A DNA stretch of 64,000 nucleotides from Pseudomonas sp. B21-028. Its GTDB lineage: Bacteria > Pseudomonadota > Gammaproteobacteria > Pseudomonadales > Pseudomonadaceae. The stretch lies in assembly GCF_024749045.1 (NCBI RefSeq), contig NZ_CP087184.1:5208001-5272000 (forward strand), read 5' to 3'. Made by a program: the position numbers and the translations under genes. Shown here in pieces: positions 1 through 8,859 of the stretch. The notes under the pieces are model-generated. The model was not told the origin of the DNA. It saw only the letters and a program-made list of their open reading frames with translations, and made no database searches. How positions within the stretch are numbered: the stretch's first letter is position 1; the number at the start of each line of letters is the position of its first letter.

Positions 1-210
1 GGCGTCTGCGGCATGCCCCACTGGGCCCTGCATGAATACAGCTCACGGGGTTACGTGAAAGCCAAGCGGCTGGGGGAGAAAGGCCTGTTCGCCACGCTGT
101 ACGCGGCGGTTCGCACCGACATGCTCGATGCACCGTACATGCGCGACTTCCTGTTGACGGCCAAGGACACGTCGTTTTCCACGCTGGATGGGGTCAGTGC
201 GGTTCGGTGA
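1..210 (+). CDS. Unidentified protein, C-terminal fragment
   Basis: An open frame enters from the left edge (first codons GGC GTC TGC GGC) and ends at a TGA at 208-210. The visible 69 residues contain an early Cys and His and a C-terminal tail ending in DGVSAVR. The ATG at 13 is probably internal, because the frame is open back to the window edge and no Shine-Dalgarno precedes it. I do not recognise the family, and no signal peptide or membrane segment lies in the visible part. A REP pair follows directly, then convergent genes on the other strand. Confidence 0.5.
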   Translation, partial: GVCGMPHWALHEYSSRGYVKAKRLGEKGLFATLYAAVRTDMLDAPYMRDFLLTAKDTSFSTLDGVSAVR

Positions 211-221
211 TACCCGGGCGC

Positions 222-318
222 CGCTATCGCGAGCAGGCTCGCTCTCACAGGGAAGCTGTGTTGACCTCAATGCCTGCTACGGAAATCCAATTGTGGGAGG
301 CGAGCCTGCTCGCGATGA
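222..318. repeat. REP doublet, GAGCAGGCTCGC type
   Basis: Two inverted copies of the ATCGCGAGCAGGCTCGCTC..CACA palindrome (about 225-248 and 292-317) are separated by about 43 bp of unrelated sequence. This is the common paired-REP arrangement of fluorescent pseudomonads. It lies between two convergent genes. Confidence 0.8.
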
Positions 319-322
319 GGCC

Positions 323-820
323 TTAGAGCTCGCGCCACATGTGGATCTTGTCGAAATACTCGTCGCCAACACGTATCGCCATCGGCTCCAGGCCATAGAG
401 CACGAAACCGCAGCGTTGGTAGAGCTTGAGCGCCGGATCATTCCCCGCGGTGACGGTCAGTTGCACCAGACGCAGGAAGGGATGGCGACGGGCTTCGTCA
501 AGCGCGGCCTCCAGCAATTGCTGGCCAAGCCCACGGTGACGATGGGCATCGACGACGTACATGCCGAACAGCGTCGCCTTGTGCCGGGCTTTCTGCCGGG
601 GTTCCAGGGCCAGGCCGACGATACCGGCCAGTTCATTCTCGACGAAGGCCCCCAGCACCACGTCGAACCGGCTGGTCAGGCGAGACTCCCACCAGTTCAT
701 GGGCATCGTCGCCCGCTCGCTGACGCTGGAGGTGAAGGCCTGCGGATGCAGCCCATAGGCCTGGAGCATCAGCTCGCGATAGGCCGGTGTATCGCCGGCC
801 CGCAGCCGTCGGATGCTCAC
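323..820 (-). CDS. GNAT family N-acetyltransferase
   Basis: 165 residues, the usual size of a single-domain GNAT acyl-CoA N-acetyltransferase. The N-terminus has the typical IRRLRAGD start. The acetyl-CoA pyrophosphate loop is seen as HRHRGLGQQLL (Q/RxxGxG/A-type motif), followed by a C-terminal NDPALKLYQRCGF segment that is characteristic of the family. The substrate cannot be told from sequence. The start ATG overlaps the stop of the upstream LysE gene as ATGA, so the two are probably translationally coupled in a NUDIX-lysE-GNAT operon. The protein should be cytoplasmic. Confidence 0.9.
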   Translation of the reverse strand: MSIRRLRAGDTPAYRELMLQAYGLHPQAFTSSVSERATMPMNWWESRLTSRFDVVLGAFVENELAGIVGLALEPRQKARHKATLFGMYVVDAHRHRGLGQQLLEAALDEARRHPFLRLVQLTVTAGNDPALKLYQRCGFVLYGLEPMAIRVGDEYFDKIHMWREL

Positions 821-1455
821 GCGGCCCGCCGTTGCTCAAGCATCAGCCGCAACGCCAGCGCACCCAGCACAAACCCCATGAAATAACGCTGCACCGCCAA
901 CCAGATGGGGTTATGAACGAACCACGAAGCAATGCCCGCAGCGAACAGCGCAATCAGCAGGTTGACGCTGAAACTGACGCTGATCTGGGTCAGCCCGAGG
1001 ATCAGGCTCTGGGTGAACAACGAGCCATGTTCCGGGCTGATGAACTGGGGAAATACCGACAGATAGAACACGGCGATCTTCGGATTCAGGGCGCTGGTGA
1101 GAAAGCCCATGGTGATCAGCTTGCGCGTCGAGTCCGCAGGCAACTGCTGCGCCTGGAACGGCGAGCGCGCACCCGGTTTCACGGCCTGCCAGGCCAGCCA
1201 CAACAGGTACAGCGCACCGGCCCATTTCAGGACTTCATAGGCCATGGGCACGGCCAGGAACACCGCCGTCAGCCCCACCGCCGCTGCGAACACATGCACA
1301 AAGAATCCCGCCACCACCCCCAGCAAGGAGGTGACCCCGGCCTTGCGGCCTTGGCAGATCGAACGAGAAATCAGGTAGATCATGTTCGGGCCGGGCGTAA
1401 GCACCATCAGCAGCGCGGCGGCGGCAAAAACCAGCAGGTCCGGCAAGGGAATCAT
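817..1455 (-). CDS. LysE/RhtB family amino-acid exporter
   Basis: 212 residues with about six hydrophobic segments and the LysE/RhtB N-terminal signature: a first membrane helix followed by LTPGPNMIYLISRS. The GxxxGxxxG-like SLLGVVAGFFVHVF helix also fits. Members export amino acids or homoserine/lactones across the inner membrane by proton antiport; the substrate here is unknown. The gene starts 5 bp after the NUDIX stop and its stop overlaps the GNAT start, so the three are one operon. A GNAT partner could modify the exported compound, which is inference. Confidence 0.9.
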   Translation of the reverse strand: MIPLPDLLVFAAAALLMVLTPGPNMIYLISRSICQGRKAGVTSLLGVVAGFFVHVFAAAVGLTAVFLAVPMAYEVLKWAGALYLLWLAWQAVKPGARSPFQAQQLPADSTRKLITMGFLTSALNPKIAVFYLSVFPQFISPEHGSLFTQSLILGLTQISVSFSVNLLIALFAAGIASWFVHNPIWLAVQRYFMGFVLGALALRLMLEQRRAA

Positions 1456-1460
1456 GTGGG

Positions 1461-1889
1461 TCAGTCCTTGAGGCGTGGGTTTGACAACTCTGAGGTTCGA
1501 TAAAACGGCAGGATGACCTCGCCTGTCAACGGTGCCAGCGGCAACCCGCCGTCGCCGGCCGGGTCGATCCAGCGAACCTCTTCAATCTCGGCAGCGGGGA
1601 GAACCGCTGAGTCGATCGTCAACAGGAACACCTCGGCCTCGACGACAAAGCCCGGCTCGTTGGCGGCCGGCGCGCTGAACGGGCCCAGGTAGCGAGCCTG
1701 TGCCGGATCGATTGTCAGCCCCAGCTCTTCCTCCAGCTCCCGGGCCAGGGCCTGGACCGGTTGCTCACGGGGCTCGATCTTGCCGCCCGGCTGCATGAAG
1801 GCCCGGGTCCCGCGCTTGCGCACCAGCAGGGTTCGACCGTCCGGCCCGATCAGCAGGGCGGCGGCGATGTGGATGAGGGGAGTGGTCAT
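1461..1889 (-). CDS. NUDIX hydrolase
   Basis: 142 residues with a full NUDIX box: G, then E six residues on, then the RELEEELGL segment, matching GX5EX7REUXEEXGU. NUDIX enzymes hydrolyse nucleoside diphosphates linked to another group with Mg2+; the substrate is not predictable here. It is first in the minus-strand operon with the LysE exporter and the GNAT enzyme. The start ATG at 1889 is the first Met of the domain (MTTPLIHIAAALLIGPDG), which fits family starts. Confidence 0.9.
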   Translation of the reverse strand: MTTPLIHIAAALLIGPDGRTLLVRKRGTRAFMQPGGKIEPREQPVQALARELEEELGLTIDPAQARYLGPFSAPAANEPGFVVEAEVFLLTIDSAVLPAAEIEEVRWIDPAGDGGLPLAPLTGEVILPFYRTSELSNPRLKD

Positions 1890-1987
1890 GGATGATCGGC
1901 CTTGGCGGAAAAATGCCTGGGGAGATTACAGACCACAGAGGCTGGAGCAAAGCCTGCCCCCACTTGTACAGGCACAACACCACCCCC

Positions 1988-2076
1988 TGTGGGAGCGAGC
2001 CTGCTCGCGATGGCGGTGTATCAGTGACTGTTCAATAGCTGACACTCCGCTTTCGCGAGCAGGCTCGCTCCCACAG
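1988..2076. repeat. REP doublet, GAGCCTGCTCGC type
   Basis: TGTGGGAGCGAGCCTGCTCG on the left is matched by its reverse complement on the right, with about 40 bp between the arms. It fills the gap between the NUDIX start and the 3' end of the convergent-side response regulator gene. Confidence 0.85.
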
Positions 2077-2104
2077 GGGATTCGATTTTCCAATCAGCCT
2101 TGCA

Positions 2105-3472
2105 TCACTCCAACATCGGCTTCGGTGCCGAAGGATCCAGCTCCTCCTCGGGGATCTTGACGAATACGCTGTACCGGGCCCCTTCCATCGCTTCGAAGGC
2201 GATGAGCTTCTCCACCAATGGGCCACTCAATACCTTGCCGGCATTGAGCAACAACATGCCGTTGTCGGCGTTGAGGTTGCGGGCCAGGACCATGCCGGAC
2301 GCCAGCTCGCGGGTGGTCATGACCTTCACCGTCGGGTCGGACAGGGTCACGTCTTCCAGGTACTCGGCACAGGCCTTGATGAAGTCCTCCACCATGTCCG
2401 GGTCATACAGCTTGCCGGCGTATTTGCGGATGTAGACCAGTGCCTCGTCGCTGTTCATCTGCCGCTCGAGAATCAGCCCGCGCTGCAACTCGATGAAGTC
2501 CACCGCCAGCTTCAACAGCCTGGAGCCGAACGGAATTGCCTCGCCCCTGAGGTGATCGGGGAAGCCACTGCCGTCCCAGCGCTCCTGGTGATGAAGAATG
2601 ATTCGCGCCGCGTCCTTCATCGGGTCCAGGGTCATCAGCAGCGATTCGCTCTGCTTCGGATAGGAGCGATACAGGTCCAGTTCGTTGTGATGCAACATGT
2701 CGGCCGGCGTGACCATCATGTTATCGGTCCAGCTCAGCTTGCCGATGTTGTAGAGCGCGGCGGCCATGGTCAGGTCGCGGTCGGTGGACTCGTCGAGAAA
2801 GTGCAGCCGGCTGTAGACGCGGATCAGCTCGATGATCTGCCGGTTGATCTGCTTGGCCTTGGGCAGGCGCAGGTTGGCGATCAGGGAGAACACCTCGGTG
2901 CCGGTCACGTAGCTGCGCTTGAGCTCTTCGTAGGCCAGGTCGAGCATGTCGGCGGTCTGCTGCAGCTCGGCGGTACGGGACGCCACGCGCTTTTCCAGGG
3001 TGGCGTTGAGGGTCTTGAGTTGCTGGTTCTGCTCGCGGTTCAGCGCTTCGAGGCGCTGGCGTTCGCTTTCGGAATGCTGGTGGGCCAGGGCCTGACGCAG
3101 GGCCTGTACCAGTTCATCATCGTTCCACGGCTTGCTGAGGTAGCGATACAGCCCCCCCTCGTTGATGGCCTTGGTCATCATGTCCACATCGGCGTAGCCG
3201 GTGAGCAGGATGCGCAGGGTCGACGGATAGAGCTTGCGGATCTGGGCCAGCAGCGTCGCACCGTCCATGTTGGGCATGCGCGCATCGGTCATCACCAGGT
3301 CGACCGGCCGCTCCTTGAGGATTTCCAGAGCCTTGGCACCGCTGTCCGCCAGCAGGATTTCATATGGCTGGCTGCGCAATAACCGACGCAGGCTATTGAG
3401 AATCGATTCTTCGTCATCGACCAACAGCACCGTCGGCTTCGTGACCGGAACGTCCGGCGATTGATCTTCCAT
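2105..3472 (-). CDS. Response regulator with degenerate HD-GYP domain
   Basis: 455 residues. An N-terminal receiver domain (about 14-130) has the acidic pair VDDEE, phospho-acceptor Asp in MTDARMP and the Lys in YLSKPW. A coiled coil (about 135-185) leads to an HD-GYP-like domain (about 200-350). The domain keeps HHQERWDGSGFP and the flanking fold, but the metal-binding HD of LHDIGK is replaced by LYNIGK, and GYP reads GFP. Canonical HD-GYP proteins hydrolyse c-di-GMP with a bi-iron centre; this one has probably lost catalysis and may act as a phospho-responsive partner protein. A further domain of about 100 residues follows. The start has a strong GGAGG about 10 bases upstream. It is divergent from the five-gene signalling operon at 3701. 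Confidence 0.88.
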   Translation of the reverse strand: MEDQSPDVPVTKPTVLLVDDEESILNSLRRLLRSQPYEILLADSGAKALEILKERPVDLVMTDARMPNMDGATLLAQIRKLYPSTLRILLTGYADVDMMTKAINEGGLYRYLSKPWNDDELVQALRQALAHQHSESERQRLEALNREQNQQLKTLNATLEKRVASRTAELQQTADMLDLAYEELKRSYVTGTEVFSLIANLRLPKAKQINRQIIELIRVYSRLHFLDESTDRDLTMAAALYNIGKLSWTDNMMVTPADMLHHNELDLYRSYPKQSESLLMTLDPMKDAARIILHHQERWDGSGFPDHLRGEAIPFGSRLLKLAVDFIELQRGLILERQMNSDEALVYIRKYAGKLYDPDMVEDFIKACAEYLEDVTLSDPTVKVMTTRELASGMVLARNLNADNGMLLLNAGKVLSGPLVEKLIAFEAMEGARYSVFVKIPEEELDPSAPKPMLE

Positions 3473-3700
3473 TGCTACCCCCTCCTGTAAGACGACAACG
3501 TTCTACCCTACCCCCAAATAACAGGCTAGTAGATTGCAATAATTTAGGCACGATTTGCCACCACCGAGCGAGCGCATCCCGATCAGACGACTATGCTGTA
3601 CCCCATGAAGGGCCAAGTACAGGCCAGAATACTCATGCCAGCGAAAGGGACATCAGATGTACCCACGGTTCTGTAGTCAGCATCACCTCGGTGCACGGCC

Positions 3701-5992
3701 ATGAGCCAGCCCCTGGAGAGAGCCAATCGGCGGATCCTGATCGTCGACGACACCCTGACGATTCATGAGGATTTTCGAAAAATCCTCAGTCCCCAGGCAC
3801 TTGCCGAAGACAACCTGAGCAGTGCCGAAGAGGCCCTGTTCGGCGCGCCGGTCGCAGTCGCCACCCAGAGTTTCGTGCTTGATTCGGCGTTCCAGGGCAT
3901 GGAAGCCCTGAACAAGGTCGAGACAGCGCTGGCCAAAGGGCTTCCCTATGCGATGGCCTTCATCGACATGCGCATGCCCCCTGGCTGGGATGGCCTGGAA
4001 ACCATCGAAAGGCTGTGGCGCGCCGACCCCAAGCTGCAAGTCGCGCTGTGCACCGCTTATTCGGATTATTCCTGGGAAGACATCGCCGACCGTCTCGAAC
4101 TGGGCGACCGCCTGCTCATCCTGAAAAAGCCCTTCGACGCCATCGAGATTCGCCAGATGGCCAGCACCCTGACCGTCAAATGGCAGATGACCGAAGACGC
4201 GGCGCTGAAAATGGACATGCTCGAACAGGCGGTGGAGGAACGCACCCGGGAACTGGCCGACGCCAACATCATCGTGCAGAACAGCCCGACCATCCTCTAT
4301 CGCCTGCGCGGCGAACCGCCCTTCCCGTTGATGTACATCTCCCACAACATCACCAAGTTCGGTCATGTCGCGGCGCAACTGGTCAACTCACCCGACTGGG
4401 CACAAGCGCTGATCCATCCCGACGACCAGTCCAAGATCGACCAGGCCATGGTCCGGGTGCTGGATCGCGATACAGCGGGGGCGTCCATCGAGTTCCGCAT
4501 GCGCACCGGCGACGGTGCGTTCCGCTGGGTGGAAAACCGCTATATCCCGGTGCGCAACGAGCAAGGCCTGTTGCTGGAGGTGGAAGGCATCATCCTCGAC
4601 ATCACCGAGCGCAAGCTGGCCGAGGAAAAGATCGCCCTGCTGGCCCGAACCGACGGCCTCACCGGATTGGCCAACCGCGCCACGGTGATCGAGCGCCTGC
4701 ACCAGGCCTTCGCCGCCGCTCGCCGGGGGGCGGCGGCGTTCGCGATGTTCTACCTGGATCTGGACCACTTCAAGCGGATCAACGACACCCTGGGCCATCC
4801 CATCGGCGACCTGCTGTTGCAGGAAGTCGCCACGCGCATCAAGGGCTGCACCCGAGAAAACGACGTGGTCGCGCGCCTGGGCGGCGACGAGTTCGCCATC
4901 CTGCAACTGGATGTCCACGAACCAACCCAATGCGCCGCCCTGGCGGCCAAGATCCGCGACACCCTGGTGGCGCCCTACTCCCTGGACGGCAACGACGTAC
5001 GGATCTCCGTGAGTATCGGCATTGCCCTGTACACCCCTGAAAGCCAGAGCGCCGACAGCCTGATGGCCCAGTCCGACATGGCCCTGTACCGTTCCAAGGA
5101 AAAAGGCCGCAACCAGTACCACTTCCACAACGAGGAGATCAACCAGGAGGTGACGGACCGGGTGGCCCTGACCAACGACCTGCGCCAGGCCATCGAGAAC
5201 CATGAGCTGCACCTGCAGTACCTGCCGGAAGTCGACCTCGGCACCGGCAAGATCCTGGGCATGGGCGTGCAGGTACGCTGGAAGCACCCCGAACGGGGCT
5301 GGCTGGAGCCGTCGGTGTTCATGCCGGCGGCCGAAAAAACCGGGCTCATCATTGCCCTCGGGCATTGGGTTCTGGATCAGGCCTGCCAACAGATGCGCCA
5401 GTGGCGCGACCAGGGTGTGGCGCCTCCGGTGATTGCCATCGACCTGTCACTGACCCAGCTCAAGACCGGGCCGGAACTGATCTACGATGTCCTGCGTACC
5501 ACGGCCCGCTGGGAGCTGGCCCCCTGGGACCTGCGCTTCGATGTCACCGAAGCCACCCTCGCCCAGACCAAGTGGACCCACAACGACGTACTGCCGCGCC
5601 TGTGTGAGCTGGGGGTACAGGTGGCCATCGATGATTTCGGCACCGAGTATTCCTCGTTCGATTACCTCAAGACCTATCGGGTCAATCACCTCAAGCTCGC
5701 CCAACGCCTGCTCGACAGCGCCAACGACGACCCGGACAACGCCATGACGCTGCGGGCGATCATCAACTTTGCCCGGGACGTGGGCATCGGCATCATCGCC
5801 GAGGGTGTCGAGACCCAGGAACAACGCACCACGCTGATGTCCACCGGCGGAGAGATGCAAGCCCAGGGACACTATTTCAGCACGGCGGTGGACAGCGGCC
5901 AGGCCGCCGAACTGCTCAAGGCCGGTACCATCGTTCCCGTGGTGGATCACTGGACCCGGCCGGCGAGCCAGCTATCGGAGAGCAACCCATGA
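3701..5992 (+). CDS. REC-PAS-GGDEF-EAL protein, probable diguanylate cyclase
   Basis: 763 residues. Receiver domain about 11-155 (VDDT acidic pair, D89 in FIDMRMP, Lys in ILKKPF) with an insertion of roughly 30 residues after the first helix, coiled coil, PAS/PAC about 195-315, GGDEF about 320-480, EAL-like about 495-745. The GGDEF site is intact (RLGGDEF, near 394-398) and has an RxxD inhibitory site (REND) five residues before it. The EAL domain is eroded: the EAL motif reads MGV and the metal-binding Asn of NxS is Asp (IDLS), although DDF, Lys and Gln positions remain. Expected activity is c-di-GMP synthesis gated by phosphorylation, with the EAL part regulatory. It is first in the operon and overlaps the next gene by 4 bp. 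No strong Shine-Dalgarno precedes the ATG. Confidence 0.92.
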   Translation: MSQPLERANRRILIVDDTLTIHEDFRKILSPQALAEDNLSSAEEALFGAPVAVATQSFVLDSAFQGMEALNKVETALAKGLPYAMAFIDMRMPPGWDGLETIERLWRADPKLQVALCTAYSDYSWEDIADRLELGDRLLILKKPFDAIEIRQMASTLTVKWQMTEDAALKMDMLEQAVEERTRELADANIIVQNSPTILYRLRGEPPFPLMYISHNITKFGHVAAQLVNSPDWAQALIHPDDQSKIDQAMVRVLDRDTAGASIEFRMRTGDGAFRWVENRYIPVRNEQGLLLEVEGIILDITERKLAEEKIALLARTDGLTGLANRATVIERLHQAFAAARRGAAAFAMFYLDLDHFKRINDTLGHPIGDLLLQEVATRIKGCTRENDVVARLGGDEFAILQLDVHEPTQCAALAAKIRDTLVAPYSLDGNDVRISVSIGIALYTPESQSADSLMAQSDMALYRSKEKGRNQYHFHNEEINQEVTDRVALTNDLRQAIENHELHLQYLPEVDLGTGKILGMGVQVRWKHPERGWLEPSVFMPAAEKTGLIIALGHWVLDQACQQMRQWRDQGVAPPVIAIDLSLTQLKTGPELIYDVLRTTARWELAPWDLRFDVTEATLAQTKWTHNDVLPRLCELGVQVAIDDFGTEYSSFDYLKTYRVNHLKLAQRLLDSANDDPDNAMTLRAIINFARDVGIGIIAEGVETQEQRTTLMSTGGEMQAQGHYFSTAVDSGQAAELLKAGTIVPVVDHWTRPASQLSESNP

Positions 5993-7863
5993 ACCCCATG
6001 TCGGTACCTGCCAACCGGCGGATCCTGGTGGTGGACGATACGCCGGCCATCCATCAGGACTTTCGCAAAATCCTCAGCCCCGGCAACGGCAGCGATGATT
6101 CGCTGGACGACACCGAGAGCCTGTTGTTCGGAACACCGCAGGTCAACCGGCTGCAATTTCAGATCGACTCGGCCTATCAGGGCGAGGAAGCCCTGGAGCT
6201 GGTCAAGCGCGCCCAGGCCGAAGGCCAGCCCTATGCGCTGGTGTTCGCCGACATGCGCATGCCGCCGGGCTGGGACGGCCTGCAGACCATCGAGCGCTTG
6301 TGGCAAGCCGACCCGCGGCTGCAAATCGCCTTGTGCACGGCCTTTTCGGATTACACCTGGGAAACCATGTCCGAACGCATCGAGTTCGACGATCAACTGC
6401 TGATCCTGAAAAAACCCTTCGACACCCTGGAAATCCGCCAGATGGCCAGCGCCATGACCTGGAAATGGCAGTTGGCCCAGGATGCGGCGAGAAAAATGCG
6501 CAGCCTGGAGCGCACGATCGAGGAGCGGGTCCAGGAATTGCTCAAGGTGTCCCACCTGCTGCAATACGACGTGCTCACCGAACTGCCCAACAGCATGCTG
6601 CTGGGTGATCGCCTGACCCAGGCCATGGCCCAGTGCCGGCGCCATGACCGGCAACTGGCGGTGATGTTCATCGGCCTGGATCGCTTCAAGCGCATCAACA
6701 ATGCCCTCGGCCATCCGGTGGGCGACGAGATGCTCAAACGCGTGGCCCGCACGCTGACGACGGTGGTGCGTGAGTCCGACTCAGTGTTTCGCTACGGTTC
6801 CGATGAGTTCGTGGTGGTGCTGGGAGACATCACCGACCCGCAACAGATCAAGGGCGTTGCGGAAAAACTGCTGACGGCCATCAACTCGCCCCAACCCATC
6901 GACGGCCATGACCTGACCGTCACCGCGAGCCTGGGGGTCAGCGTGTATCCGGCCGACGGTTTCGACGCCGTGGCGCTGATCAAGAAAGCCGAGACAGCGA
7001 TGCGCAACGTCAAGGAAACCGGTCCCAACGACTACCGTTTTTTTACCGAAGACATGAATCGTCGGGCCCGACAGCAACAGACCATCGAATCCGGTTTGCG
7101 ACTGGCCCTGCAACGCAAGGAGTTCGTGCTGCATTACCAGCCCAAGCTGGACCTGCGCAGTGGCAAGGTGGTCGGGGCCGAGGCACTGGTGCGCTGGAAC
7201 CGGCCGGGGCACGGGCTGGTCCCTCCGTCGGATTTCATCCCGGTGGCCGAGGACAGCGGGCTGATCGTGCCATTGAGCCAATGGGTGCTCCAGGAGGCCT
7301 GCCAGCAGGCCTGCGCCTGGCAAGCCCAGGGCATGCGGCCGCTGTACCTGTCGGTCAACGTCTCGGCCATCGACTTTCGTCAACGCAGCTTCGTCGAAGG
7401 CATCGCCCGCACCCTCAAGGAAACGGGACTGGACCCGACACAGTTAGAACTGGAGATCACCGAAAGCGTGCTGATGCAGAACATCGATACCACCGTCGCC
7501 ATCCTCAAGGCCATCAAGCAACAGGGGATCCGGCTGGCCATCGACGACTTCGGCACGGGTTATTCGAGCCTGAGTTACCTGCAGAAATTTCCGGTGGATG
7601 TACTGAAGATCGACCAATCGTTCGTCGGCGACCTGAGCATCGACAGCAACGACGCCAAGCTGGTGAGCACCATCATCAACCTCGGCAAGGGCTTGAACCT
7701 GCACATCATCGCCGAAGGCGTGGAAACCCGCGAGCAACTGGAGTTCCTCAAGGTCCACCAGTGTGAGGAGGCCCAGGGGTACTACTTCAGCAAGGCAGTG
7801 GAGCCGCAAGCCTTCGTCCAGTGGATGGCCGAGTGGGAACGACGTCCGAATCCGTTTTCGTGA
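5989..7863 (+). CDS. REC-GGDEF-EAL protein, probable c-di-GMP phosphodiesterase
   Basis: 624 residues. The receiver domain (about 10-155; D88 in FADMRMP) is a close paralogue of the one encoded just upstream, including the long insertion. The GGDEF domain (about 195-355) has GSDEF in place of GGDEF near residue 270, with the RxxD site (RESD) kept. The EAL domain (about 365-615) has all the usual catalytic residues visible: EALVRW near 397, the Asn of VNVS, EITES, DDFGTGYSS, Lys in LKIDQSF, AEGVET and the late Gln in EEAQGYY. It should hydrolyse c-di-GMP, while the altered GGDEF may only bind GTP, as shown for other degenerate GGDEF-EAL proteins. Its ATG lies within the 3' end of the preceding gene (4-bp overlap). 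Confidence 0.92.
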   Translation: MNPMSVPANRRILVVDDTPAIHQDFRKILSPGNGSDDSLDDTESLLFGTPQVNRLQFQIDSAYQGEEALELVKRAQAEGQPYALVFADMRMPPGWDGLQTIERLWQADPRLQIALCTAFSDYTWETMSERIEFDDQLLILKKPFDTLEIRQMASAMTWKWQLAQDAARKMRSLERTIEERVQELLKVSHLLQYDVLTELPNSMLLGDRLTQAMAQCRRHDRQLAVMFIGLDRFKRINNALGHPVGDEMLKRVARTLTTVVRESDSVFRYGSDEFVVVLGDITDPQQIKGVAEKLLTAINSPQPIDGHDLTVTASLGVSVYPADGFDAVALIKKAETAMRNVKETGPNDYRFFTEDMNRRARQQQTIESGLRLALQRKEFVLHYQPKLDLRSGKVVGAEALVRWNRPGHGLVPPSDFIPVAEDSGLIVPLSQWVLQEACQQACAWQAQGMRPLYLSVNVSAIDFRQRSFVEGIARTLKETGLDPTQLELEITESVLMQNIDTTVAILKAIKQQGIRLAIDDFGTGYSSLSYLQKFPVDVLKIDQSFVGDLSIDSNDAKLVSTIINLGKGLNLHIIAEGVETREQLEFLKVHQCEEAQGYYFSKAVEPQAFVQWMAEWERRPNPFS

Positions 7864-7899
7864 AACACTCATCAACCAAGAGACTCAAGGAAGCACCCG

Positions 7900-8859
7900 A
7901 TGGCGTCATCTGGACTGTTATTCGCTCTCGGCCTGCTCATGGGCTCAGGCGTGGCTGCTCACGCCGCACCACTGGACGAGCCGCTCAAACCACTCCCCCC
8001 CGCTCCGGCCCTGGACCCCAAAAGCGTCCAGTTGGGCCAACGGCTGTTCTTTGACCCTCGGCTATCGGTCAACAACACCCTGTCCTGTGCCAGTTGCCAT
8101 CGCCTGGACAAAGGCGGGGCCGACGACAAACGGTTTTCCCTGGGTTTCGATGGCAAGCCCGTGGAGGTCAATACCCCCACTGTGTTCAATGCCAGTCTGA
8201 ACTTCCACCAGTTCTGGGACGGCCGCGTCGATACCCTGGAAGAACAGGTGCAGACCGTGGTGACCAGCTCCACGGAAATGGGTAGTACCTGGGAATCGGT
8301 GGTCAAGCGCATCGCCGATGATCCGGGTTACGCCAAGGATTTCGCCAGCGCCTATCCCGAGGGCGTCACCCAACCCAATATCCAGAGGGCCCTGGCCGAT
8401 TTCGAGCGCACCCTGCTGACGCCCAACTCGCGCTTCGACCAATATCTGCTGGGCAACACCGACATCCTCACCCCCCGGGAAAAGTTCGGTTACCAACGTT
8501 TCAAGGAATACGGCTGCATCGCTTGCCACCAGGGTGTGAATATCGGCGGCAACATGTTCCAGAAGTTCGGCGTCATGGGTGACTACATTGCGGATCGGGG
8601 CAACCCTACCCAGGTCGATGAGGGTCGCTTCAACATCACCGGCGATGAAGGCGACCGTCAGGTCTTCAAGGTTCCCAGCCTGCGTAACGTGGCCGTTACC
8701 GCACCGTATTTCCACGACGGATCCGCGCCGACCCTCGAGCGTGCGGTGGAAGTGATGTTCAAATACCAGTTGGGCCGTGAGCCCTTGAAGAACGACACGG
8801 AGCTGATCGTCGAATTCCTCAAGACCCTGACCGGCGAATGGGAGGGCAAGCCACTATGA
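7900..8859 (+). CDS. Di-haem cytochrome c peroxidase (CcpA/MauG family)
   Basis: 319 residues with a Sec signal peptide ending near AAHAA, so it should act in the periplasm. Two c-type haem sites are visible, CASCH (about 67-71) and CIACH (about 207-211), plus NMFQKFG and APYFHDGS typical of bacterial cytochrome c peroxidases. These reduce hydrogen peroxide with electrons from small cytochromes, or in MauG-like members oxidise a protein partner. A good Shine-Dalgarno (AAGGAAG) precedes the ATG. It lies 36 bp after the phosphodiesterase gene and overlaps the histidine kinase gene by ATGA, so it belongs to the signalling operon. This suggests a redox or peroxide input, which is inference. Confidence 0.92.
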   Translation: MASSGLLFALGLLMGSGVAAHAAPLDEPLKPLPPAPALDPKSVQLGQRLFFDPRLSVNNTLSCASCHRLDKGGADDKRFSLGFDGKPVEVNTPTVFNASLNFHQFWDGRVDTLEEQVQTVVTSSTEMGSTWESVVKRIADDPGYAKDFASAYPEGVTQPNIQRALADFERTLLTPNSRFDQYLLGNTDILTPREKFGYQRFKEYGCIACHQGVNIGGNMFQKFGVMGDYIADRGNPTQVDEGRFNITGDEGDRQVFKVPSLRNVAVTAPYFHDGSAPTLERAVEVMFKYQLGREPLKNDTELIVEFLKTLTGEWEGKPL

